A DNA stretch of 45,190 nt. It comes from UBA8919 sp041658185. GTDB taxonomy: Bacteria; Elusimicrobiota; UBA8919. The DNA lies in contig JBBAAR010000015.1 of assembly GCA_041658185.1 (NCBI GenBank), forward strand, positions 1 to 45,190. The letters are read 5' to 3'. The translations under genes were made by a program, and so were the position numbers. Of the stretch, positions 1-8,125 are shown in pieces. The notes under the pieces are model-generated. The model saw nothing but the letters and a program-made list of their open reading frames with translations. It was not told the origin of the DNA and did no database searches. Position 1 is the first letter of the stretch; every line of letters starts with the position of its first letter.

Positions 1-65
1 TGCTTGCTATGCTTAAATCAGGTCAGCCGTATAACCCCGCAAGGGTCTTTGTTAATGCCTGACTT

Positions 66-80
66 GTTTTTCAAAGAGCG
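66..80 (-). promoter_or_regulatory. boxA-like antitermination motif, possible rRNA-operon leader
   Basis: Read on the minus strand, positions 80 to 66 give CGCTCTTTGAAAAAC, which resembles the boxA element found in rRNA leaders. It lies downstream of the receiver-GGDEF gene. Toward the left edge it is followed by a possible structured segment: TCAGG near 18-22 can pair with CCTGA near 57-61, and ACCC/GGGT around CGCAA forms an inner hairpin. A 16S rRNA gene would have to start to the left of position 1, which cannot be seen. No clear promoter was found upstream. This is a weak motif call. Confidence 0.25.
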
Positions 81-121
81 TTATTTTTCTTTATTTTTTA
101 CTTGACTCCTTATAGGATGTC

Positions 122-1057
122 TTAAAATTTTACCACAAAACTACCTTTGGGTCTGCTCGGGTCTTTCTTCGCTTTTGATTTCAATTCCGTCATTTTTTCA
201 ACCACCGCCGATAGCGGCGGGAACGGATTATTTACATTAGTAAGAACCCCGATTGAGACGGTCATTAACGGGAAATTTTTCAGTTTATCTTCTCTGTCGC
301 GGGAGGTAATATAACCCCTTTTCACATCTTCTTCGTCGTAATACTGGAAAACTAATTTGTCAAATCTTTTCGTAGCGTGTTCACAGACGGCATCCAATTT
401 TTCAACCGTAGTAACGAAAATAAAATCGTCGCCGCCGATGTGTCCCACAAAATCGTCAGGATTTCCAGCTTCCTCTATCGCTTTTTTAAGAACATCGGCA
501 GTAAATAAAATTGCGTCGTCCCCTTTTTTGAAGCCGTATAAATCGTTGTATCCCTTGAAATTATCAATATCCAGATAGCAAAAAGCAAAAAAACCTTTTC
601 TGTTAAGACGGTTTTTAAACTCCTTTTCAATAAAAAGATTGCCGGGAAGTTTTGTCAAAGGGTTGTAGCCCATATCCTCCGTGCGTCTTTTGAACAACCG
701 GTCCAGACGGGCTTTCAACTCCTGCGTATTAAAAGGTTTTGATAGAAAATCGTCGGCGCCGAGTTCAATCCCTTTTGCTTTTTCTTCGGGACCTATGCGG
801 CTTGCGGTGTATAAAATAACCGGTATTGCAGATGTGCGCGGGTTGGAACGAATGCGGCGGCAGACCTCATAACCGGACATTTTCGGCATCATTAAATCCA
901 AAAAAATAAGGTCGGGTATGTATGATTCAAGTTTCTTCAACGCTTCTTCACCTGACGGTGCACCATCCATCACATAACCGTAAATTGACAGTAAAAACTC
1001 CAGATACGCAACGACCGACTGGTCGTCGTCCACAACGAGGATTTTTTTCTTTTCCAT
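122..1057 (-). CDS. Response regulator with C-terminal GGDEF-family domain (GGDDF)
   Basis: The protein is about 311 residues. The N-terminal ~120 residues are a receiver domain with an acidic pocket (VVDDDQ), a phospho-acceptor Asp in LIFLDLMMPKMSG and a conserved Lys in LSKPF. After a short linker, a GGDEF-family domain starts at NPLTKLPGN and has DIDNFKGYNDLYGF and the signature HIGGDDF. The signature Glu is replaced by Asp, and no RxxD inhibitory site is seen just before it. Diguanylate cyclase activity is therefore uncertain, and it may be a c-di-GMP or nucleotide sensor or output module. The start was chosen at ATG 1057 (MEKKKILVV). An in-frame GTG at 1087 lies inside a repeat-like segment. 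It follows the pyrophosphatase genes at a ~100-nt gap. Confidence 0.85.
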   Translation of the reverse strand: MEKKKILVVDDDQSVVAYLEFLLSIYGYVMDGAPSGEEALKKLESYIPDLIFLDLMMPKMSGYEVCRRIRSNPRTSAIPVILYTASRIGPEEKAKGIELGADDFLSKPFNTQELKARLDRLFKRRTEDMGYNPLTKLPGNLFIEKEFKNRLNRKGFFAFCYLDIDNFKGYNDLYGFKKGDDAILFTADVLKKAIEEAGNPDDFVGHIGGDDFIFVTTVEKLDAVCEHATKRFDKLVFQYYDEEDVKRGYITSRDREDKLKNFPLMTVSIGVLTNVNNPFPPLSAVVEKMTELKSKAKKDPSRPKGSFVVKF

Positions 1058-1059
1058 AA

Positions 1060-1160
1060 GAATCACGGAACCGAAGCGGAACAACACTCAGAAGCGACAC
1101 TAAACAGAAAATAAAAAATTTCTGTGTCCGTTCCGTGTTTTAGTTTCGTGCCAGTTCTGT
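1060..1160. repeat. Dispersed imperfect inverted repeat, TTCCGTGT/ACGGAAC type
   Basis: The gap between hppA and the receiver-GGDEF gene is filled by short arms such as CACGGAACCGAAGCGGAAC on one side and GTTCCGTGTTTTAG and TTTCGTGCC on the other. The same words recur at about 40909-40990 in another gap. The segment forms a long imperfect palindrome and carries no gene. Confidence 0.6.
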
Positions 1161-1161
1161 G

Positions 1162-3234
1162 TTACTTCAAAAACGGCAAAATGTTTGAAAGCCAGAGATG
1201 CATTTTATCAATTGATAACGCAAAAACCAATGATACGACGGCCATAAGTTTCAACAAGATGTTAAGTGACGGACCTGAGGTATCCTTGAACGGATCGCCT
1301 ATCGTATCGCCGATAACGGTTGCTTTGTGGACATCGGAACCCTTGCCGCCGAGATTTCCTTCTTCAACATATTTCTTTGCATTGTCCCAGGCGCCGCCGG
1401 CATTTGCAAGAAAAATCGCCAGAGGAACTCCGGTAATAAGCGAGCCGACTAAAAATCCGCCGAGGGCGGCATTGCCCAAAAGAACTCCTATGAGCACAGG
1501 AAGCACAACTGCCATCACGCCGGGAAAAATCATTTCCTTCAGCGCGCTTTTTGTAGTTATGTCAACAATCCTCGCTGAATCCGGCATAACTTTGCCTTCC
1601 ATCAATCCGGGAATCTCCTTCCACTGACGGCGAACCTCTTCAACCACGCCGAATGCGGCGCGTCCTACCGCCTGCATCGTCTCGGCGCAGAAAACAAAAG
1701 GAACGATTCCGCCGACGAACATTCCCGCAATCACGGTCGCATTCAGAGCATCTATTACGGACAGATGAATCGTCTGGGCATATGCGGTAAAAAGTGCAAG
1801 CGCCGTCAACGCGGCTGAACCGATTGCAAAACCTTTACCTATTGCAGCAGTCGTATTTCCGACGGCGTCCAATTTTTCACATCTTTTTCTTGCTTCGGGC
1901 CCAAGGTGCGCCATCTCGGAAATTCCGGCTGCGTTATCGGCAATCGGACCGTAAGCGTCAACAGCAACGGTCATACCTGTTAAGGCAAGCATCCCTATTG
2001 CAGAAAGTGCAATGCCGAAAATTCCTGCCGTTTGAAATGCAACAATCGTTGCAACTGCTATTGCTATAAGCGGAACAACTGTTGATTTCATTGCCGTTGC
2101 CATACCCTGAATTACGAGGGTGGCGGGACCTGTCTTTGCCGCTTTGGCGATATCCTCAACTGCTTTGCCGCCCGTATAAACCTGCGCGACAAAACCGACG
2201 ACCATTCCGGCTACAAGTCCTGAAAGCACCGCCCAGAAAAATCCGAGATTGCCGTACCAGAACTTACACAAAATAAATGAACCGATGGCAAGTAAAATTG
2301 CACTGACCGTCATACCGTTATTCATTGCTTTTTGGGCGTCCGTCTTCGCTCCGCCTGAAATTACAAACTGCACTCCGACGATAGAACAAATAATTCCCCA
2401 TGCGGCAAGCAGGAATGCAAGCATAATCCCTTTTATATCAATTGTAGGATTAGGAGCGGCGGCAATAACAAGCGCCGACACAATTGCGCCGACATAACTT
2501 TCATATAAATCGGCACCCATTCCTGCGACATCGCCGACATTATCGCCGACATTGTCCGCTATAACGGCAGGGTTACGCGGGTCATCTTCCGGGATACCTG
2601 CTTCAACTTTTCCGACGAGGTCAGCGCCGACATCAGCCGCCTTCGTGTAAATTCCGCCGCCGACGCGGGCAAAAAGCGCAACCGATGACGCTCCCATTGA
2701 AAATCCGGCTATAAGTTGCGTCGCTTCCAAAATCGCACCGATAAGATCCGGCTGATGTTTCAATCCATGCCAGATAAAAATAAGATAGACGATAGACAAT
2801 CCTAAAAGTCCGAGAGAGACAACCGACATCCCCATAACCGAGCCGCCGGGAAATGCGACATCTATAGCATCACCCACAGATTTAATAGACGCTTGCGCTG
2901 TCCGCGAATTTGATTTCGTGGCAATTTTCATACCGATGTAACCCGCCGAAACCGAAAATACGGCGCCGGATACAAAAGCAAAAGCCGTTTTTTTTGTAAC
3001 CCCGAAAAAAATAATAGCGGCAAGTATGAGCACAAAAATTCCTATTGACTTATACTCGCGGGCCAAAAAAGCCATTGCGCCGTCCTGAATGGACTTTGAA
3101 ATCGCAACCATTTTTTCGTTTCCAGGATCCTTTTTCAAAATCCTGTTTGCCAGATAACCGACAAACGCCAAACCCACAATGCCCGAAATAAGACCTGCCC
3201 AGATGCTTGACAAATCACCGAATAAACTTACCAT
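1162..3234 (-). CDS. hppA: K+-dependent membrane-bound (Na+ or H+ pumping) pyrophosphatase
   Basis: The 690-residue integral membrane enzyme hydrolyses pyrophosphate and pumps cations. The family active-site signature is present: KAADVGADLVGKVEAG followed by IPEDDPRN and an Asp-rich NVGDNVGDVAGMGAD stretch. A second Asp cluster is near the C-terminus (GDTIGDPFKDTSGP). The segment GNTTAAIGKG has Ala and Gly at the two positions that mark K+-dependent enzymes, where K+-independent ones carry Lys and Thr. The Glu in GADLYESY is compatible with Na+ pumping, but the transported ion cannot be settled by eye. The ATG start has a GGAGG Shine-Dalgarno. It lies directly downstream of a second, K+-independent pyrophosphatase gene. 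Confidence 0.95.
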   Translation of the reverse strand: MVSLFGDLSSIWAGLISGIVGLAFVGYLANRILKKDPGNEKMVAISKSIQDGAMAFLAREYKSIGIFVLILAAIIFFGVTKKTAFAFVSGAVFSVSAGYIGMKIATKSNSRTAQASIKSVGDAIDVAFPGGSVMGMSVVSLGLLGLSIVYLIFIWHGLKHQPDLIGAILEATQLIAGFSMGASSVALFARVGGGIYTKAADVGADLVGKVEAGIPEDDPRNPAVIADNVGDNVGDVAGMGADLYESYVGAIVSALVIAAAPNPTIDIKGIMLAFLLAAWGIICSIVGVQFVISGGAKTDAQKAMNNGMTVSAILLAIGSFILCKFWYGNLGFFWAVLSGLVAGMVVGFVAQVYTGGKAVEDIAKAAKTGPATLVIQGMATAMKSTVVPLIAIAVATIVAFQTAGIFGIALSAIGMLALTGMTVAVDAYGPIADNAAGISEMAHLGPEARKRCEKLDAVGNTTAAIGKGFAIGSAALTALALFTAYAQTIHLSVIDALNATVIAGMFVGGIVPFVFCAETMQAVGRAAFGVVEEVRRQWKEIPGLMEGKVMPDSARIVDITTKSALKEMIFPGVMAVVLPVLIGVLLGNAALGGFLVGSLITGVPLAIFLANAGGAWDNAKKYVEEGNLGGKGSDVHKATVIGDTIGDPFKDTSGPSLNILLKLMAVVSLVFALSIDKMHLWLSNILPFLK

Positions 3235-3255
3235 AAAAAACCTCCAATGATAATT

Positions 3256-3310
3256 TTGCCACAGAGAACATAGAGTTTTTATTTCTTAATTCTTAATTTT
3301 TTATTTTTAC
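3256..3310. repeat. Intergenic AT-rich repeat with CCACAGAGAACATAGAG-type word
   Basis: The gap between the two pyrophosphatase genes contains GCCACAGAGAACATAGAG followed by repeated TTCTTAATTCTTAATT-like words. The second type recurs at 18000-18056. No gene is seen here, and the Shine-Dalgarno of the downstream hppA lies at its left edge. Confidence 0.4.
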
Positions 3311-5599
3311 TTACCAGCCGCCTGCGGCCGTTTTTCCGAAACCGCCGCGTTTGGAATATATGATAGACCCGATAACTATAACGGTGCAGATAACGGCAAC
3401 GGAAATAACGGTGATACTGATGGTACCGGCGTTTTTAATCTCGCTCATTATCAGCACGGGCGCCGCCAAAAGAGAAACCAGATTGATAACTTTAATCATC
3501 GGATTTAACGCAGGACCTCCGGTGTCTTTCAGCGGGTCGCCGACGGTGTCGCCGACGACAGCCGCCTTGTGGCACTCCGAACCTTTACCGCCGAAGAGAC
3601 CGTCTTCAATTAACTTTTTCGCGTTGTCCCAGGCACCGCCGGAAGTAGACATAAAAACGGCGAGGAGTTGTCCGGAAAGTATAACTCCGCCTAAAAATCC
3701 GCCGAGCGCTTCAACGCCAAGAAGCATTCCTACGATAAGTGGGGTAAGAACGGCAATCAACGCCAGCGGAACCAGTTCCCTCTGGGCGGCCGCAGTGCAG
3801 ATACCAACGGCATTTTTATAATCCGGCTTAACTTTTCCTTCCATCAAACCCGGGATGTGAAACTGTCTGCGAACCTCATCCACGATTAAAGAAGCCGCGC
3901 GGGCAACGGAACTGATTGTAAGCGAAGAAAACAGCCACGGTACGGCGCCGCCTAACAACATCCCGATAAAAACAGGAGGCACCGAAATACGGATACCGGT
4001 AGTGCCTAATTGATTTGCTATATCAACCAGCTGGCTCTGCTGGACTTTTGTAACATCAGTTATAAATGAGCCGAACAGCGAGACGGCGGCTATGACAGCG
4101 GAACCGATTGCAACACCTTTCGTTATGGCTTTCGTCGTATTACCCACAGCATCCAGATCCGCCATAATCTGACGGGATTCCTTGTCAAGACCGGCCATTT
4201 CTCCGATGCCGTTTGCGTTATCCGCAATCGGCCCGAAAGAATCCATCGCTACATTATTACCGGTCAGCGTAAGCATCCCGATACCGGTCATCGCCACGCC
4301 GTATAAAACGTATACGACCGGCCAGCCCCAGTAAATAATTACCGCGGCAAGAATAGTAAGAGCGATTACGATAATTTGCCAGACCGATGCTTCAAACCCG
4401 ACCGCCAGACCTCTTAAAATCAAAGTTGCGGAACCGGTCTTTGAGGCGGCGGCGATGTCCTGAACGGGTTTATAGTGAGTATCCGTAAAATATTTTGTAA
4501 GTTCGTCAATGACAATTGCCAGGACAATTCCGACGCCTACCGACAGAAAAGCCCGCCATTCGTTCATATAATAATGCGCTAATACGGCAAAAGAAACCAT
4601 AGAAATTGCGGCGGAAGAATAAAACCCGATGTTAATTGAAGCCATCGCGTTGCCCCGTTTTTCACCTTTCTTGCCTTTAACAAGATAGGTACCGATTATT
4701 GATGATATAACGCCGATGCCGCGTACAAGCAGAGGGAAAATAATCCATTTCAGTTCTCCGGTAATAGAAACCAGCGCCAGACCGAGTATCAAGCCTGAAA
4801 CGATTGTGACCTCGTAACTTTCAAAAATATCGGCTGCCATACCGGCGCAGTCGCCTACGTTATCACCGACGAGGTCGGCGATAACCGCGGCATTCCTCGG
4901 GTCGTCTTCCGGGATACCGGCTTCAACTTTACCTACAAGGTCGGCGCCGACATCCGCCGCTTTAGTGAAAATTCCGCCGCCAACCCTCATAAAAAGAGCT
5001 ATAAGCGTTCCGCCAAAACCAAAGCCCAGAAGCGCATCCGGCGCGGCTTTGCCAAAATACATAAATATAATTGTACCGCCGAAAAGACCGAGCCCGTCGG
5101 TAAGCATTCCGGTGATGGTCCCGGAACGGTAGGCAATCTTCAATGCCTCGGAAAAACTTTTACGGGCGGCAGAAGCGACACGGACATTGCCCTGAACAGC
5201 CATACGCATTCCGAACTGCCCGACCATAAGCGAAAAAAATGCGCCCATTATAAAAGCGGCGGCGCGGCCGATACCGACGAATAATTTTACCTGGTCCGGA
5301 GATGAACCGGCGAACCGTTCCATCGCTTCTGAACTCGGCGGGACTACATAGACGGATAAAAATAAAACGCCGGTTAAAACGAGAATAAGAGGCAGGATGG
5401 TTTTCAACTGGCGGCCCAGATAAGCATCAGCACCCAGACGGATGGCATTCCAGACCTCAATCATTTTTTCAGTGCCCTTGTCTTTCTTCATAATCTGACT
5501 GCGAAGCAACAGGGCATATCCCAATCCCATAATTGCGATACCGAGAACGCTCCATATCGCAACTACTTCAAACGTCGTAGCGCCAATCAAACTTGTCAC
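3311..5599 (-). CDS. hppA: K+-independent H+-translocating membrane pyrophosphatase
   Basis: This 762-residue membrane pyrophosphatase has KAADVGADLVGKVEAG, IPEDDPRN and VGDNVGDCAGMAAD in the active-site funnel and GDTVGDPLKDTGGP near the C-terminus. GNTTKAITKG carries the Lys and Thr that mark K+-independent, proton-pumping enzymes. After DIFESY there is an additional Glu, as in many H+-type members. The likely start is GTG at 5599, preceded by an AAGGGGG Shine-Dalgarno-like stretch at the edge of a palindromic repeat. It is the first gene of a tandem pyrophosphatase pair. Together the pair could energise both Na+ and H+ gradients from biosynthetic PPi. Confidence 0.95.
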   Translation of the reverse strand: MTSLIGATTFEVVAIWSVLGIAIMGLGYALLLRSQIMKKDKGTEKMIEVWNAIRLGADAYLGRQLKTILPLILVLTGVLFLSVYVVPPSSEAMERFAGSSPDQVKLFVGIGRAAAFIMGAFFSLMVGQFGMRMAVQGNVRVASAARKSFSEALKIAYRSGTITGMLTDGLGLFGGTIIFMYFGKAAPDALLGFGFGGTLIALFMRVGGGIFTKAADVGADLVGKVEAGIPEDDPRNAAVIADLVGDNVGDCAGMAADIFESYEVTIVSGLILGLALVSITGELKWIIFPLLVRGIGVISSIIGTYLVKGKKGEKRGNAMASINIGFYSSAAISMVSFAVLAHYYMNEWRAFLSVGVGIVLAIVIDELTKYFTDTHYKPVQDIAAASKTGSATLILRGLAVGFEASVWQIIVIALTILAAVIIYWGWPVVYVLYGVAMTGIGMLTLTGNNVAMDSFGPIADNANGIGEMAGLDKESRQIMADLDAVGNTTKAITKGVAIGSAVIAAVSLFGSFITDVTKVQQSQLVDIANQLGTTGIRISVPPVFIGMLLGGAVPWLFSSLTISSVARAASLIVDEVRRQFHIPGLMEGKVKPDYKNAVGICTAAAQRELVPLALIAVLTPLIVGMLLGVEALGGFLGGVILSGQLLAVFMSTSGGAWDNAKKLIEDGLFGGKGSECHKAAVVGDTVGDPLKDTGGPALNPMIKVINLVSLLAAPVLIMSEIKNAGTISITVISVAVICTVIVIGSIIYSKRGGFGKTAAGGW

Positions 5600-5612
5600 G
5601 GCTAAAACCCCC

Positions 5613-5681
5613 TTAAAGGTATAAGGTATAAATTAAAGGTTAAAATAAAAATTTAAACCTTAAACCTTTAACCTTTAACTT
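5613..5681. repeat. Palindromic repeat, AAAGGT...ACCTTT family (family A)
   Basis: The left arm is built from AAAGGTATAAGGTATAAA and the right arm from AAACCTTAAACCTTTAACC, around an A/T-rich centre. The same bipartite palindrome recurs at 25898-25958 and 39149-39202, and half copies occur elsewhere. It fills the gap between the YdjM-like gene and the K+-independent pyrophosphatase. Its transcript could fold and act as a weak terminator or spacer on the minus strand, where a T4 run follows it. Confidence 0.7.
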
Positions 5682-5682
5682 T

Positions 5683-6768
5683 TTACTCTACCGTATCCTC
5701 TTCTTCTTTTATTTCATCTACCGCATCCTGACCGGAAATATTATATTTTTTTAATACACCCTCAGCAGACGCTATCCCTTCTTTTTGCTGTAACTTTATA
5801 TCAAAACGGTCGGCAAAAAAAAGATATATTATAAAAGGCACGACGAAAAATATTGAATAATACGCATACCATTTCAGATGTATCACATTTACCGTGAACC
5901 TGTCCAGATTGAATAATATAACTGTCACGGCAAGAAATACTACGGAAAAATTTACCCTGGGGTCGCCGGCGCGGGCGAGGCAGAAACCGTTATACCTTTT
6001 TTGAACAAACGGCCACAAAAGCGAGCCGCCCATATGTCCCGTAAGGTCCTCGGTTATATGGATTGCAAAACCCAGAAAAGAAATGATGCCGTAAAGATAC
6101 CAGTATTTTAAATGAAATAAATATGTTATAAGTATAACCGGCAGCGACAGTAACAAACCTAAAATATAACTGTGGCTCCATGTCCTGTGCCACGGCAGGA
6201 ATTCTACAAGAATACGCTCGCCTTCTCTTTTAAATCCGAACTGGGGACCGCTCATAATATCAACTGCGGACGGCCGGCCGTGCGTTTCCAGCATTTTTCC
6301 GATTTTCAATTTATATCTTCCTACTCTATTTTCTTTGGGCTCGGTACCGAGAAACGGGACCTGGGACATTGAGACAATTTCATTGATAACAATAACTACT
6401 TCGTTTGTTTCACCGTCAAACTTAATTACATACTGGCGCCATAAATCGGCACCCAACTGCATCGGGTAGAGTTGAACCTTTACGAGTTTGTTTTTTGAAA
6501 ATGCTTCTTCCATCGCTTTTCCCATCTGTTCCGCCATTTTCTGAGGGTTAGGATTATTCGGGTCGCAGTCAATGTCATAATCAGCAAGAGAAAAAAATTG
6601 CCCGAACTTAAAATCAAGAGTGTCCGGCATTATGCCGTAGACCGCGCCGAGCACAAGAATAAACGAGGACTGGGCGTCTTCGTTTCCGCCACGGGCGGCC
6701 ATATGCACCGCTCTCGCGAAAAATGTCGCTACCGCCAAACCCGACATAAAATGCGTCATACCTTTCAT
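5683..6768 (-). CDS. YdjM/DUF457-like membrane protein, putative metal-dependent hydrolase
   Basis: The protein has 361 residues. It begins MKGMTHFMSGLAVA, and the early His, the later MPDTLDF, the HRTWSHS motif (residues ~195-200) and HITEDLTGHMGG are the conserved His/Asp positions of the YdjM (DUF457) membrane hydrolase-like family. Hydrophobic segments follow HRTWSHS. Unlike short family members, it has an ~110-residue hydrophilic insertion between MPDTLDF and HRTWSHS and a polar, Glu-rich C-terminus. No substrate is known for the family. It is the last gene of a cluster with a TctA-like permease and a zinc-ribbon/OB protein; the gap to the permease is 15 nt. Confidence 0.65.
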   Translation of the reverse strand: MKGMTHFMSGLAVATFFARAVHMAARGGNEDAQSSFILVLGAVYGIMPDTLDFKFGQFFSLADYDIDCDPNNPNPQKMAEQMGKAMEEAFSKNKLVKVQLYPMQLGADLWRQYVIKFDGETNEVVIVINEIVSMSQVPFLGTEPKENRVGRYKLKIGKMLETHGRPSAVDIMSGPQFGFKREGERILVEFLPWHRTWSHSYILGLLLSLPVILITYLFHLKYWYLYGIISFLGFAIHITEDLTGHMGGSLLWPFVQKRYNGFCLARAGDPRVNFSVVFLAVTVILFNLDRFTVNVIHLKWYAYYSIFFVVPFIIYLFFADRFDIKLQQKEGIASAEGVLKKYNISGQDAVDEIKEEEDTVE

Positions 6769-6783
6769 AAAATTATCCTTATT

Positions 6784-8124
6784 TTACATATTCACAAGAT
6801 GGAGAAAATCTGCGACAGCGTCTCCGTATCCTGCCATATTAAGGGTTATCGGAATCAGCAAGACACCCATAAGATTACTTCTGCGGCAATGGTAAAAAAC
6901 CGGAATTGTTCCTATGCACGTTGAAACAACCATCACAAAAATTCCGTTCCATCCCGTAAGATAGTAAATGAAAATAGTGACCAGTATAAGCATAACAACG
7001 TACATTTGTTTAAAATTAACTTTTTTTAGGAATACTACCGCGACCTTTGCCAGATACATCAGAAGCAAAAATGATAAGAAACCTGATAAAACGATACATG
7101 ACAGAATCAAAAAGTAATCATTTTCCATCGGATAAAAATACGGTTTAATAATTATATTAAGGCCGCCTTTTGCAAAGCCGAAAGGAGATATCGGAGTTAT
7201 TACAAAAAGAAACAAAAACGAACCTACATAATAAAGCAACTTCGCCACACCGCCGCCCAAGATAAATACCTTGTCACCGCGCAATGCGGTGGCGGCACCA
7301 GCCATAATGCTTCCAATTCCCATGGTTATCAAAGGTATATAACTGCATAACATACCTGCAAGCCCGCCCGAGTAAGTTGATTGGACTATCGTTTTGAAAT
7401 CAAGGTCTATTGATTCCTTAGATACATATTGTTCCGGTATTTCAAATGATAAAAGCAGGTTTTGTATGATTGAAGGAACGGCAAACAATCCGATAAAAAC
7501 CGGCATAATATTCTGAAACGCCATCTGATGAGTAATAATACTATGATTTATTATAAAAATCCCGAGGATACCGGATAGTGCCCACGCCGAAATTCCCGCA
7601 AAAAGATTCGCCCAGGCGCCGCTGAATTTCTGCCATACCGTCTTGCCGTGACCGGCGCCTTTCGGCCATTCGCTGAATATCATATACATAATTACAGTTA
7701 GAAGAATCCACGCAAGGTTCGGTCTTGTTATATTATTTATGTACGGCATAATATAGTAAAAAAAAGGCGTGCCTGCAACAAGCAGAATAATTCCTATAAG
7801 CCCGCCGATACCGGACATTATAACCGTTTCATAACCTTTTCCCAAAAGTAAGTTTTTCGTGCCTGGCAAAATAATTGCGGAAGCCGATTCGTCCGCCGCA
7901 CTGAGCATTGTCATAGGTATGCTGTTCACGAATGAAAACGCCACTATCAAAGAAGTGAAAAAAGGAACCATCCCTATTTCAGGCAGCATATTTTGTAGAC
8001 TTCCCCATATCAAAAGGGCTATGCCGGCGACATTATAAATATGAAGCGACGGAAAGAACGATACCAACGACCCGACAGCGGTTCCAATAAAAGTATAACT
8101 AAGCACCGTTAAAAATAGATGCAT
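6784..8124 (-). CDS. Polytopic membrane protein resembling TctA-family permeases
   Basis: The protein has 446 residues and roughly 11-12 hydrophobic segments. The N-terminal GTAVGSLVSFFPSLHIYNVAG resembles the GxxxGxxPGLxP motif of the TctA (tripartite tricarboxylate transporter, large subunit) family, especially archaeal-type members with PSLH/PGLH. The Pro-Gly of the motif is Pro-Ser here. A related half is visible later (SYIPLITMGIGSIMAGA), suggesting the usual internal duplication. No TctB or TctC partner is seen. It starts 1 nt after the stop of the zinc-ribbon/OB gene, so the two are probably translated together. The substrate is unknown. Confidence 0.5.
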   Translation of the reverse strand: MHLFLTVLSYTFIGTAVGSLVSFFPSLHIYNVAGIALLIWGSLQNMLPEIGMVPFFTSLIVAFSFVNSIPMTMLSAADESASAIILPGTKNLLLGKGYETVIMSGIGGLIGIILLVAGTPFFYYIMPYINNITRPNLAWILLTVIMYMIFSEWPKGAGHGKTVWQKFSGAWANLFAGISAWALSGILGIFIINHSIITHQMAFQNIMPVFIGLFAVPSIIQNLLLSFEIPEQYVSKESIDLDFKTIVQSTYSGGLAGMLCSYIPLITMGIGSIMAGAATALRGDKVFILGGGVAKLLYYVGSFLFLFVITPISPFGFAKGGLNIIIKPYFYPMENDYFLILSCIVLSGFLSFLLLMYLAKVAVVFLKKVNFKQMYVVMLILVTIFIYYLTGWNGIFVMVVSTCIGTIPVFYHCRRSNLMGVLLIPITLNMAGYGDAVADFLHLVNM

Positions 8125-8125
8125 A

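Noticed and set aside
100..125. Plus-strand TTGACT with TAAAAT as a promoter
   Set aside because: The spacer is 15 nt and it would drive antisense to the receiver-GGDEF gene. No plus-strand gene follows.
1124..1627. Plus-strand open frame of 167 codons opposite hppA
   Set aside because: Its composition mirrors the pyrophosphatase on the other strand, it has no recognisable domain, and hppA is certain. All long plus-strand frames are similar shadows.
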